A stretch of DNA of 24,223 nt from UBA2428 sp002343545 (GCA_937952285.1 CALFZE010000123.1:1-24223); one strand, 5' to 3'; shown: positions 15,630-23,096, numbered from the stretch's first letter. Notes: generated by a model from the letters alone, not told the origin. Translations and numbers: made by a program.

Positions 15630-16697
15630 ATGGAAAACAACGAGAAGCCCGGAGACAACGCCGCCCCGTCCACCGAGGAACCGGCGTTCGGCGCCTGGCT
15701 TCGAGAGCAGCGCGAGAAAAAGAAGATCAGCCTCGAAGAAATCGCGGCGGTCACGAAGGTCCACATCAGTCAGCTGCAGAACATCGAGAACGGCAAGAAC
15801 GCGGACCTTCCGGCCTCGGCTTTCGTTCGCGGTTTCCTGATCAACTACGCGCGCCATATCGGCATGGAAGAAAGCGAAGTCCTTCGCCGCTACCGCCAAT
15901 CGCTCGCGCCCGATATCCAAAAGGAGCTCGGCGTCGCCCGAAATTCCAAGGCCGCGCAGGCCCCCACGAATCCCAAAGTGAAGGTCGTTCACACCCCGAG
16001 CTTCCAGAACGCGCCCGGCGCCAAAGGCGTCGAAGAAGAACCTTCCAAATGGCTGCGTCCTCGCGTCCTGCTCATCGGCGCGGTCGTCCTCACGCTGATC
16101 GCCACGATCGCGATTCTCGTTTCGCTCGGCAAGGAAGCCCGGCGCAAGGCCCAGGCCGAGACGGAAGGCGTCAAGACCGACGAAGTCGCGACGACGGCCC
16201 CGGCCCCCACAAGTCCCGCCATGGCCCCGCCGGCGAACCCGTCGCCCGCCGCACCGACCGCGGCGCTCCCGGCGACCGGAACGGCCGCGGCCACGACCGC
16301 CGCGAAAGCGCCTAGCGCCGCGACCGCCACCAACCCGGCGGGCGTCGTCGACGTCGCGGCCCCCAAGCACCAAGTCGAGCTGCGCGCGCTCGAGACGACG
16401 TGGTTGAGCGTCCGGGTGGACGAGTCCTCCTGGCAGTCGATGACCCTTCGTGCCGGCGCTCCGTTCACGACGGGAATTCAGCGTCGCGCGCAGATCAACT
16501 TCAGCAACGCCGGCGTCGTCGAGATCAAGTGGGACGGGACCTGGTACGAGTCCCCCGGCTTCCGCGGCGACGTCAAGTCGCTCGTCCTTCCCGATCAGCT
16601 CGGCGAATTGAAAGTGCGCACGGCGCCCGTCGTGATCCGGCCCCGGCCGAAGCCCGTCGCCCCGGCGGCACCGGCCCCGACGACGGATACCGAGTAG
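15630..16697 (+). CDS. rodZ: RodZ-like membrane protein (HTH_25, TM helix, DUF4115-like)
   Basis: A 355-residue protein with RodZ architecture. A cytoplasmic helix-turn-helix lies at about 20-95 (FGAWLREQREKKKISLEEIA, then ENGKNADLPASAFVRGFLIN). A single transmembrane helix follows at about 145-167 (RVLLIGAVVLTLIATIAILV). Next comes a long Ala/Pro/Thr linker (about 185-245) and a periplasmic DUF4115-like beta domain with ETTWLSVRVDESSWQSMTLR. RodZ links MreB filaments to the elongation machinery and sets rod shape. The gene follows the TPR lipoprotein by 56 bp and is probably co-transcribed. The expected next gene of the classic cluster (ispG) is absent; pilT is convergent, ending 6 bp away. 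The start has only a weak ribosome site. A repressor-like membrane regulator is the main alternative. Confidence 0.85.
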   Translation: MENNEKPGDNAAPSTEEPAFGAWLREQREKKKISLEEIAAVTKVHISQLQNIENGKNADLPASAFVRGFLINYARHIGMEESEVLRRYRQSLAPDIQKELGVARNSKAAQAPTNPKVKVVHTPSFQNAPGAKGVEEEPSKWLRPRVLLIGAVVLTLIATIAILVSLGKEARRKAQAETEGVKTDEVATTAPAPTSPAMAPPANPSPAAPTAALPATGTAAATTAAKAPSAATATNPAGVVDVAAPKHQVELRALETTWLSVRVDESSWQSMTLRAGAPFTTGIQRRAQINFSNAGVVEIKWDGTWYESPGFRGDVKSLVLPDQLGELKVRTAPVVIRPRPKPVAPAAPAPTTDTE

Positions 16698-16703
16698 CCC
16701 TCC

Positions 16704-17873
16704 TCAGGCGATCTTCTTGACGTTCGTGGGGTGCGGGGGCATGCCCGCGCCCGTGGGGCTTCCCACGCTCGTCCCCACGGCGGTGCCGAAGGTCGCGTCG
16801 CGCGGCGCCCATTGGGCGAAAAGGTTCTTGTCGTTCGCGTTCTCCCAGCCGTCGGGCCCCGAGACGAGATTCGCCCGAACGGCGTCGAGCAGAACTTGGT
16901 CCATGACCTGCATCCCTTCGCGCTTGCCCGTTTGCATGGCCGAGGGAATCTGGAAGGTTTTGCCTTCGCGGATGAGGTTCGCCACGGCCGAAGTGTTCAC
17001 GAGTACGTCGTGAACGGCCAGACGCCCCTTCTTGTCCGCCGTCGGCACGAGCTTCTGGCAGATCACGGCGCGAAGGCTCTCGGACAGCATCGAGCGGATC
17101 TGGTTCTGCTGGTCCGCCGGAAAAGAGTCGATGATCCGGTCGACGGACTTGGCCGCCGTGTTCGTGTGCAGGGTCGCGAAGACGAGGTGCCCCGTTTCGG
17201 CTGCCGTGATCGCGAGCGAGATCGTCTCGTGGTCTCGCATTTCCCCCACGAGGATGACGTCGGGGTCTTCGCGCAGCGCGGACTTCAACGCCGAGGAGAA
17301 GCTCGTGAAGTGCGTGCCGAGCTGGCGCTGGTTCACCATGCCGCGCGCGGCCTCGTGGTAGAACTCGATGGGGTCCTCGAGCGTGAGGATATGCCCCTTC
17401 TGGTTGTGGTTGATGTGCTTGAGCATGGCGGCGAGGGTCGTCGACTTTCCGCTTCCGGTGGGGCCCGTCACGAGCACGAGCCCGTTCGGGTACGAGCAGA
17501 CGGAGCGGCAGATCGGCGGCAGCCGCAGATCGTCTAAGGACGGCGGCTCCTCGGGAAGGGCGCGGAACACCGCGGCCAAACCATGGCGCTGGTAGAAGAC
17601 GTTGACGCGGAAGACCCCGAGCCCCCCGACCTTGATCGCCGTATCCAGGGTCCGCTTCTGGACGAGCTCGTTTTTCTGGTGCGCGCTCAGGAATTCCGCG
17701 ATCATGGCTTCCACGTCGGCCGGTTTGAGCGGCGGCGTGTCGATGCGGTTCAGATCGCCGTGGATCCGCAGCATGGGTTGGGTCCCCGCGGACACGTGAA
17801 GGTCCGAAGCCTTCTGTTTGACCATGAGCCCCAGGAACTGGGCCAAGGGCGTACGCGCGGGTGCGGCCGTCAT
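16704..17873 (-). CDS. pilT: PilT twitching-motility (pilus retraction) ATPase
   Basis: A 389-residue hexameric cytoplasmic ATPase that depolymerises type IV pili, powering twitching and DNA uptake. The N-terminal domain starts PLAQFLGLMVKQKASDLHVS. Walker A is GPTGSGKST (about 137-145), the Asp box includes ILTLEDPIEF, Walker B is in REDPDVILVGEMRD, and the His box is TGHLVFATLHTN. The C-terminal helix motif reads VANLIREGKTFQIPSAMQTG; the family usually has AIRNLIRE, so two residues differ. The C-terminal 50 residues add a Gly/Pro-rich tail. The start is taken as the ATG at 17873, where the homologous N-terminus begins; the frame stays open far upstream, but only antisense to RNase G. It is divergent from RNase G (114 bp between starts) and convergent with rodZ. 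Confidence 0.93.
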   Translation of the reverse strand: MTAAPARTPLAQFLGLMVKQKASDLHVSAGTQPMLRIHGDLNRIDTPPLKPADVEAMIAEFLSAHQKNELVQKRTLDTAIKVGGLGVFRVNVFYQRHGLAAVFRALPEEPPSLDDLRLPPICRSVCSYPNGLVLVTGPTGSGKSTTLAAMLKHINHNQKGHILTLEDPIEFYHEAARGMVNQRQLGTHFTSFSSALKSALREDPDVILVGEMRDHETISLAITAAETGHLVFATLHTNTAAKSVDRIIDSFPADQQNQIRSMLSESLRAVICQKLVPTADKKGRLAVHDVLVNTSAVANLIREGKTFQIPSAMQTGKREGMQVMDQVLLDAVRANLVSGPDGWENANDKNLFAQWAPRDATFGTAVGTSVGSPTGAGMPPHPTNVKKIA

Positions 17874-17975
17874 GGGAGCTTTATCGACCGTTTCGGCCTT
17901 CGACTTGAGCGCCCCCCACGGGGCCAGGCACGGCTTTGTGACACCCCCCGACGTCGGCAAGCGGGCGCTTCCGGT

Positions 17976-17981
17976 TAAAAT
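17976..17981 (+). promoter_or_regulatory. Candidate -10 hexamer (TAAAAT) just before RNase G
   Basis: TAAAAT ends 6 nt before the ATG at 17988. A normal leader with ribosome site would not fit, so a leaderless transcript is possible. No good -35 is visible at the usual distance. Confidence 0.35.
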
Positions 17982-17987
17982 GGGGCC

Positions 17988-19523
17988 ATGTCCGCCGAGA
18001 TCCTCATCAATCGGTCCCTGCGCGAAACCCGCGTCGCTCGCCTCGAGAACGGGCAACTCGTCGAAGTCCATACCGAACGGAACCGCGACCGCGGGCTCGT
18101 GGGGAACATCTACCGTGGACGCGTCGCCCGCGTCCTCCCCGGGATGCAGGCCGCCTTTCTCGAAGTCGGACTTTCCCGGACGGCCTTCCTTTACGTCTCG
18201 CACATCGTGGACCCGAGCCGCCAGGTCGCCGACGAGGCCGAGGATCCCGACGAAACGACCGAGGCGGCCGCCGAGGACGAGGGATCCGAGCACGATCGAC
18301 GCCCCGCCGAGACCAAGAACATTTCCGAGCTCATCCACGAGGGCGAGAAGCTCCTCGTGCAAGTCATCAAGGAACCTCTCGGCACGAAGGGAGCGCGGCT
18401 CACCGGCTACGTGAGCATTCCCGGCCGCTACCTCGTCTACCTTCCGGATAGCCGCCAGACGGGGGTTTCGCGCCGGATCGAAAGCGCCGACGAACGCACG
18501 CGCCTCAAGCAGATCATCGAGAAGCACCGGCCGGCGACGGGCGGCTTCATCGTGCGCACCGTGGCCGAGGGCGCGAGCGAGAAGAACCTCAAAGACGACA
18601 TGGATTACCTCATCAAGCTTTGGGGCTCCGTGAAGAAGGGCGCCGACAAGCAGCCCCAACCTGGACTGGTCCATTCCGACCTGGACCTCTCGCTGCGGAT
18701 CATCCGCGACCGCGTCACGGAAGACGTCGAGCGGATCGTGGTCGACGACCTCGCCACGTACAAAGCGATCCAGAAGTTCGTGCAGAATTTCCTGCCCCGC
18801 TTCAAGAAGCGGATCGAACTCCACGCCGAGAAAGTCGGCCTCTTCGAGCACTACGGCATCGAAAGCGAGCTGAACCGGGCCATCGCCCGCAAGGTCTGGC
18901 TCAAGTCGGGCGGCTACATCATCGTCGACGAGACCGAAGCCCTGACCGCGATCGACGTGAACACGGGCCGCTTCGTGGGCCGCCGCAACCTCGAGGACAC
19001 GATCGTCCAAACGAACCTCGAGGCCGTCCGCGAAATCGCCTACCAGATCCGGCTGCGCAACCTGGGCGGGATCATCGTGCTCGACTTCATCGACATGGAG
19101 AATCCGCAGAATCGCGAACGCGTCCATCAGGCCCTTCTCGAGGAGCTCAAACGCGATCCCGTCCGGACGAACGTCATGCCGATCAGCGAAATCGGGCTCG
19201 TCGAGATGACGCGCAAACGCACCCAGGAAAGCCTGCGCCAAAAACTCACGGCGCCCTGCCAGTACTGCGAAGGGCGGGGTTACCTGAAGTCCCGCGAGAC
19301 CATGGCGTACGAAATCCTCCGGGCCTGCGAAAAGGAATCGGCGCAGAACCCCGGTCCCAGCGCCCTCGCCGTTTACTGCAACCCGGCCATCGCCGAGTTC
19401 TTCGCCGAAGAAGAACGCGCCGCCGTCGAGGACCTCGAGAAGCGCCTCGACCGCCGTCTTTCCGTGAAGATCGATCCGAACTTCCACCTCGAAGACTACG
19501 AGATCTTCACCCGTGAGACCTAG
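17988..19523 (+). CDS. rng: Ribonuclease G/E family endoribonuclease
   Basis: A 511-residue protein, close to RNase G rather than the much longer RNase E: the C-terminal scaffold domain is missing. The N-terminal S1-like part starts VGNIYRGRVARVLPGMQAAF and is interrupted by an acidic insertion at about 78-110. The catalytic DNase I-like region has AIDVNTGR (Asp323) and IIVLDFIDM (Asp366), the two Mg2+-binding Asp residues. The zinc link CQYC (424-427) joins dimers. RNase G matures 16S rRNA 5' ends and turns over mRNA in the cytoplasm. No Shine-Dalgarno sequence precedes the ATG. Its 3' end overlaps a small lipoprotein gene by 11 bp. Confidence 0.94.
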   Translation: MSAEILINRSLRETRVARLENGQLVEVHTERNRDRGLVGNIYRGRVARVLPGMQAAFLEVGLSRTAFLYVSHIVDPSRQVADEAEDPDETTEAAAEDEGSEHDRRPAETKNISELIHEGEKLLVQVIKEPLGTKGARLTGYVSIPGRYLVYLPDSRQTGVSRRIESADERTRLKQIIEKHRPATGGFIVRTVAEGASEKNLKDDMDYLIKLWGSVKKGADKQPQPGLVHSDLDLSLRIIRDRVTEDVERIVVDDLATYKAIQKFVQNFLPRFKKRIELHAEKVGLFEHYGIESELNRAIARKVWLKSGGYIIVDETEALTAIDVNTGRFVGRRNLEDTIVQTNLEAVREIAYQIRLRNLGGIIVLDFIDMENPQNRERVHQALLEELKRDPVRTNVMPISEIGLVEMTRKRTQESLRQKLTAPCQYCEGRGYLKSRETMAYEILRACEKESAQNPGPSALAVYCNPAIAEFFAEEERAAVEDLEKRLDRRLSVKIDPNFHLEDYEIFTRET

Positions 19524-19866
19524 CCCCAAGCCGGCGCCGATCGCCTTGCTCCTCGGCCTCGCGGCGTGCGCCTCCCTTCCGAGTTCGCGACCCGATCCGG
19601 CTCCCCGCGCGGGCGCCTCGGAAACGCTGGGGCTCGAAGGGCTCGAGCGACTCGAATTCGAAAGGCCGCAGGATCCCGGCGTGAAACTCCGCCTGGCGAG
19701 AAGTCACGCGTGCCGGGAGGACTGGGGACTTGCCGTCGAGCACGCCCTTTGGATCCGGCAGTTCGCGCCGACTTCGAGCGAGCGAGAAGCCGCCGAACGA
19801 CTTCTTGAACAGGCCGTCGATGCCAAACGGCAGGCCGCCCTTCGGGCCGAACTCGCCTGTCCTTGA
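19513..19866 (+). CDS. Small lipoprotein, function unknown
   Basis: A 117-residue protein starting at a GTG inside the end of rng (11-nt overlap, different frame). The N-terminus MRPSPKPAPIALLLGLAAC is a lipoprotein signal with lipobox LAAC, so it is probably anchored in the inner or outer membrane. The mature part is short and helical, with SHACREDWGLAVEHALWIRQ and a second helix ending in AKRQAALRAELACP. This looks like one or one and a half TPR-like helical hairpins, but no family is recognised. The overlap with rng implies co-transcription. Nothing about its role can be read from sequence beyond export. Confidence 0.72.
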   Translation: MRPSPKPAPIALLLGLAACASLPSSRPDPAPRAGASETLGLEGLERLEFERPQDPGVKLRLARSHACREDWGLAVEHALWIRQFAPTSSEREAAERLLEQAVDAKRQAALRAELACP

Positions 19867-19933
19867 GGCGACTTCACTGATCGGGGCAATCGAAATCCAT
19901 ATGTAGATCGGAAAAGCTGCTAAATCCGCGAGA

Positions 19934-19942
19934 TGTGGAACA
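19934..19942 (-). promoter_or_regulatory. Weak DnaA-box-like site (TGTTCCACA)
   Basis: The minus strand reads TGTTCCACA, two mismatches from TTATCCACA. It lies on the other side of the A tracts from the stronger boxes. Confidence 0.35.
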
Positions 19943-19955
19943 CCCTCGAGCCCAG

Positions 19956-20000
19956 AAAAATAGGCAAAAATAGCTAAAAACAGGCAAAAACAGGCAAAAA
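19956..20000 (+). repeat. Five A5 tracts at exact 10-bp spacing (intrinsically bent DNA)
   Basis: AAAAA occurs at 19956, 19966, 19976, 19986 and 19996, separated by 5-bp words TAGGC, TAGCT, CAGGC, CAGGC. Helically phased A tracts produce a strong planar bend. The array sits between weak and strong DnaA boxes and may serve bending or unwinding. Confidence 0.85.
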
Positions 20001-20003
20001 CAC

Positions 20004-20037
20004 AGTTCCACAGCTTTCCACCATGACCTGTGGACAA
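20004..20037. promoter_or_regulatory. DnaA-box cluster with an inverted CCACAG/CTGTGG pair
   Basis: AGTTCCACA (20004-20012), CTTTCCACC (20014-20022) and, on the minus strand, TTGTCCACA (20029-20037, one mismatch from consensus). CCACAG at 20008-20013 and CTGTGG at 20028-20033 form an inverted pair. Confidence 0.55.
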
Positions 20038-20099
20038 CTTTTGGATGGCAGGCCTGACAAAGTCCTGACGCGCTTCAAATGGGGTCTGAGCCCCAAAAC

Positions 20100-20108
20100 T
20101 GTGGATAA
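20100..20108 (-). promoter_or_regulatory. Perfect DnaA box (TTATCCACA)
   Basis: The minus strand reads TTATCCACA exactly, ending 3 nt before the proposed GTG start of the DnaA-like gene. A protein bound here would block translation or transcription entry, suggesting autoregulation. Confidence 0.75.
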
Positions 20109-20111
20109 CCC

Positions 20112-21725
20112 GTGGATCATGATGCGACACGCGTTGCGTCTAACGCCGAGCCGCAATTGCTTCCCTCGCCGCTCTTCGTTTCGGATCCCGTATTAAACGT
20201 CCCTTCCAATCATTCTGTTTCTTGTTGTTGGGGGGATCGGTTCTTGGAGTTGGAGGCACAAGTCGAACGCGGCTCGTTTTCGCGTGAAGCCGTGTCCTCA
20301 TGCCCGGAGCTTTCCGCCGTCTACGACCGTCTTCTGAGCAACGCCTCTTGGGAATGCCTACGCGACGGTCGCCACGTCATCTACACCCCCACCAACATGC
20401 AGGCCGAACGCCTGCAGCGTTTCCACGCGAGCCTCGAAAGCGTTCTGCACGGTCCGATCTCCTCGATCCAGGTCAAGCGGCCGACCGATAGCGCCCTCGC
20501 CGCCGCGACTCCGGGCGTCGCCTCGCAGGGGCGCCCCCAAATGCATCTCGTACGTTCGGCTGCGCCAGCCGGATCCTCCCCCCCCACCACAACGGGTCCG
20601 GACCAACTGGCCATGTCGTTCGCGAGCCCACGGCCCCAAGCCGTGGAGGCCGATCCCCTGAAAGCCGAGCTCGACCGGCGCCTTGCGCCCCCCGTGTTCG
20701 TGGCAGCCCCCTGCTACGAACAGCCGGTCGAGCTCGTGCGACTTTGGGCGGAATCGGTCAATACCGGCCGTCGCGGCGGATCGCTCTGGGTCCACGGCGA
20801 AAGCGGTTCGGGCAAAACCTGGCTGCTCCGCCAACTCAGCGAGTGGATCTCGCTCGGCAAGCGCCTCACGTTCGTCAGCGCGCAGGATTTCTTCCGCGAA
20901 TGGGTCACCGCGATCCGAAATAAAGACACCTTCGCGTTCAACCGCAAGTACCGTTACGAGACGGACGTCTTCGTCCTCGAGAATCTCGACGAGCTGCAAG
21001 GCAAGACGAAGACGATCGAGGAGATCCTCTTTACGGTGAACGCCCTTCTCGATCGCGGCGCTTCGATCGCCGTTTCGAGCGCGCTCGAGCCCCAGGCCCT
21101 TCGCGAGCTTTTGGGCCCCGCCCTCTTCAGCCGCCTCTTCTCGGGTATGGTCGCCTTCATGGGCGCGCCCGACCGCGCCTTCCGCGAACAACTCTGGCGC
21201 CACCTGCTGGAACAGCATGGCCTCCGCACGAACAGCTTGGATCTCGTGCTTCAGGAACGCTTGCTCGGCGTCGAAGTCTCGACCGCGCGGAACGCGCAAG
21301 CGCTCTTCATCAACGCGATCGGGCGGATCTCTTGCCGCAAGGAACTCACGCCCGAGGACTTGGCCGAGATCCAGAACCGGCACGGCATCCGGAGCTTCGT
21401 CACACGCGACACTTCCGCGCAGTGTCGTTCGCCGCGCGAGCTCGCCGAAGCGATTTGCCGCCTGACGGGCGTATCGCTCCCGGCGATCCAGGGCCGCGCC
21501 AAGCGACACGACTTGAGCATGTCCCGCCGTTTCGTTTGCCTCGCGCTTTCCCGCTACGCCGGCCTGACGAACGCCTCGATCTCCGCGCTCATCGAAAAAG
21601 ACGCGTCGACGGTCAGTCACGCCATCAAGACCGCACTCGAGGAGATCCGTTCCCAAGCCCACGTCGGTCAGCAATGGCACTGGGTTTGCGAGCAACTTGG
21701 CCTTCCCCCGCACGGATTCCAGTAG
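20112..21725 (+). CDS. Divergent DnaA-type replication initiator or paralogue
   Basis: A 537-residue protein with DnaA organisation. A short domain I remnant lies at about 85-120 (HVIYTPTNMQAERLQRFHAS), a Pro/Ala linker at 125-195, AAA+ domain III at about 196-425, and DnaA-type domain IV at about 440-515. Walker A is GESGSGKT (229-236). The Walker B region reads VFVLENLDEL where DnaA has two Asp, so both acids are changed to Glu-Asn. The box VII arginine survives (SRLF, Arg341), but the sensor II Arg of GALNR is replaced (QALFI). The DNA-recognition motif GRDHTTVLHA reads EKDASTVSHA, keeping Asp and one Thr but losing His. ATP hydrolysis is therefore doubtful and box specificity may be altered. 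The GTG start at 20112 has no ribosome site; a TTG near 20244 after GGGGGG is an alternative. Confidence 0.82.
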   Translation: MDHDATRVASNAEPQLLPSPLFVSDPVLNVPSNHSVSCCWGDRFLELEAQVERGSFSREAVSSCPELSAVYDRLLSNASWECLRDGRHVIYTPTNMQAERLQRFHASLESVLHGPISSIQVKRPTDSALAAATPGVASQGRPQMHLVRSAAPAGSSPPTTTGPDQLAMSFASPRPQAVEADPLKAELDRRLAPPVFVAAPCYEQPVELVRLWAESVNTGRRGGSLWVHGESGSGKTWLLRQLSEWISLGKRLTFVSAQDFFREWVTAIRNKDTFAFNRKYRYETDVFVLENLDELQGKTKTIEEILFTVNALLDRGASIAVSSALEPQALRELLGPALFSRLFSGMVAFMGAPDRAFREQLWRHLLEQHGLRTNSLDLVLQERLLGVEVSTARNAQALFINAIGRISCRKELTPEDLAEIQNRHGIRSFVTRDTSAQCRSPRELAEAICRLTGVSLPAIQGRAKRHDLSMSRRFVCLALSRYAGLTNASISALIEKDASTVSHAIKTALEEIRSQAHVGQQWHWVCEQLGLPPHGFQ

Positions 21726-21743
21726 GGGGCTTCCGGTGCCCCC
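21725..21743 (+). terminator. GC-only hairpin after the DnaA-like gene
   Basis: GGGGGC (21725-21730) pairs perfectly with GCCCCC (21738-21743) around a 7-nt loop, starting at the stop codon. No T-run follows, so it is a weak or Rho-assisted terminator, or an mRNA 3'-end stabiliser. Confidence 0.4.
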
Positions 21744-21753
21744 GGACGCCTGC

Positions 21754-21759
21754 TAAAGT
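21754..21759 (+). promoter_or_regulatory. Candidate -10 hexamer (TAAAGT) before the PIN-PhoH gene
   Basis: TAAAGT ends 8 nt before the ATG at 21768. No Shine-Dalgarno sequence intervenes, so a leaderless transcript is possible. Confidence 0.35.
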
Positions 21760-21767
21760 CGACCTTG

Positions 21768-23096
21768 ATGCAGAAGATCTTCGTCCTCGACACGAACGTT
21801 CTCCTGTTCGATCCCCAAGCGATCTACAAGTTCGGGGATCATCAGGTCGTCATCCCGATCACCGTCATCGAGGAGATCGATCGGTTTAAGAAGGACCTCA
21901 ACGAGAACGGGCGCAACGCGCGTCAGTTCAGTCGGATGATGGACAGCCTTCGCGCCCAGGGTCACCTCGCCGAAGGCGTCAAGATCAACAACTCGGGCCT
22001 CCTGCGCGTCGAGATGGTCGCCGACTCGAGCGCGATGCCGGTCGAGCTCTTCTCCGACAAAGCCGATAACCACATCCTTTCGATCGCCTACATCGAGCTC
22101 AAAAAGCACGGCGCCGAGAAGGTTTCCTTCGTCACGAAGGACACGAACCTGCGGATCAAGGCCGATGCCCTCGGCATCCCCGCCGACGACTACGAGATGT
22201 CCAACGTCTCGGCCGAGGAGCTCTACTCGGGCGTCGGCGTCTTCGAGGTTCCCCCCGAATCCATCACGACGTTCTACGCCGACCGGAAGCTTCCGATCGA
22301 CGACAAGAACCTTTACCCGAACCAGTTCGTCATCCTGCGCGACCAAACGAACCCGAGCCACTCGGCGATCGGACGCTACGACATCCGTCTGGGCGCCGTC
22401 GTCCCGCTCGTGCGCGCGGCCGAAGGCGTGTGGGGTTTGCATCCCAAGAACGTGGAGCAAAGCTTCGCGCTCGACCTTCTCTTGAACGACGACGTCCAGC
22501 TCGTTTCGCTCGTCGGCAAGGCCGGTACGGGCAAGACGCTCCTCGCGATCGCCGCGGGCCTGCAGAAGACCCTCGACGAAGGGCGCTTTCAGCGTTTGCT
22601 CGTCTCGCGCCCCATCTTTCCGATGGGCAAAGACGTGGGCTTCCTCCCGGGCGATCTCGAGCAGAAGCTGAACCCCTGGATGCAGCCGATCTTCGACAAC
22701 ATCGAGTTCCTCATGGCCGGTGGCACGGGCGGAGACGCTCGTCATCGTCGCGGCGCGGCCCGCAGCATCCAGGAGCTCATCAACCAGGGCATGCTCAACA
22801 TCGAACCGCTGACCTACATCCGCGGCCGCAGCATCCCGAACCAGTTCCTCATCGTGGACGAGGCGCAGAACCTGACGCCCCACGAGATCAAGACGATCCT
22901 CACGCGCGCCGGCGAGAACACGAAAGTCGTGCTCACCGGGGACTGCTACCAGATCGACAACCCCTACGTGGACAGCGCCTCGAACGGCCTGGCCCACGTC
23001 GTGGAGCGCATGAAGAGCGAAGAGATCTCGGGACACGTGTCGCTCGTGAAGGGTGAACGTTCACCGCTCGCGGAGCTCGCCTCGAACCTCCTATGA
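21768..23096 (+). CDS. PIN-PhoH fusion ATPase/ribonuclease (PhoH2/YlaK type)
   Basis: A 442-residue two-domain protein. The N-terminal PIN nuclease (about 1-145) begins QKIFVLDTNVLLFDPQAIYK with the first catalytic Asp, then TVIEEIDRFK and SFVTKDTNLRIKA with further acids. The C-terminal PhoH ATPase (about 230-442) has Walker A GKAGTGKT, SRPIFPMGKDVGFLPGDLEQ, Walker B FLIVDEAQNLTPHE and LTGDCYQID. PhoH2 proteins unwind and cut RNA in the cytoplasm. No antitoxin-like partner (PhoAT) precedes it here, so it appears to be the free-standing form. I use the ATG at 21768; a TTG one codon earlier also exists. It shares a 4-nt ATGA overlap with the PilZ gene, so they are translationally coupled. Confidence 0.92.
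   Translation: MQKIFVLDTNVLLFDPQAIYKFGDHQVVIPITVIEEIDRFKKDLNENGRNARQFSRMMDSLRAQGHLAEGVKINNSGLLRVEMVADSSAMPVELFSDKADNHILSIAYIELKKHGAEKVSFVTKDTNLRIKADALGIPADDYEMSNVSAEELYSGVGVFEVPPESITTFYADRKLPIDDKNLYPNQFVILRDQTNPSHSAIGRYDIRLGAVVPLVRAAEGVWGLHPKNVEQSFALDLLLNDDVQLVSLVGKAGTGKTLLAIAAGLQKTLDEGRFQRLLVSRPIFPMGKDVGFLPGDLEQKLNPWMQPIFDNIEFLMAGGTGGDARHRRGAARSIQELINQGMLNIEPLTYIRGRSIPNQFLIVDEAQNLTPHEIKTILTRAGENTKVVLTGDCYQIDNPYVDSASNGLAHVVERMKSEEISGHVSLVKGERSPLAELASNLL

Larger units (their letters stand above)
19867..20111. other. Candidate replication origin or DnaA-regulated region
   Basis: This 245-bp non-coding stretch is clearly more AT-rich than its surroundings. It holds a perfect DnaA box (20100-20108), one single-mismatch box (20029-20037), weaker boxes (19934-19942, 20004-20012, 20014-20022), and five phased A tracts (19956-20000). 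A DnaA-like gene follows immediately. Boxes plus an AT-rich element upstream of a DnaA gene is the usual bacterial oriC layout, but the neighbours dnaN, recF, gyrB and rpmH are absent, so an autoregulatory or secondary-origin role is equally possible. Confidence 0.55.

Noticed and set aside
17874..19529. An N-terminal extension of pilT by about 550 codons on the minus strand
   Set aside because: The extension lies antisense to RNase G and the PilT N-terminus begins naturally at 17873.
20089..20095. GGGG/CCCC hairpin upstream of the DnaA-like gene as a terminator
   Set aside because: The stem is only 4-5 bp and has no T-run, so it carries little weight.
21168..21720. Integrase, toxin-antitoxin or phage genes around the DnaA-like gene
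   Set aside because: No such domains or att-like direct repeats are visible. The gene is flanked by ordinary housekeeping genes.
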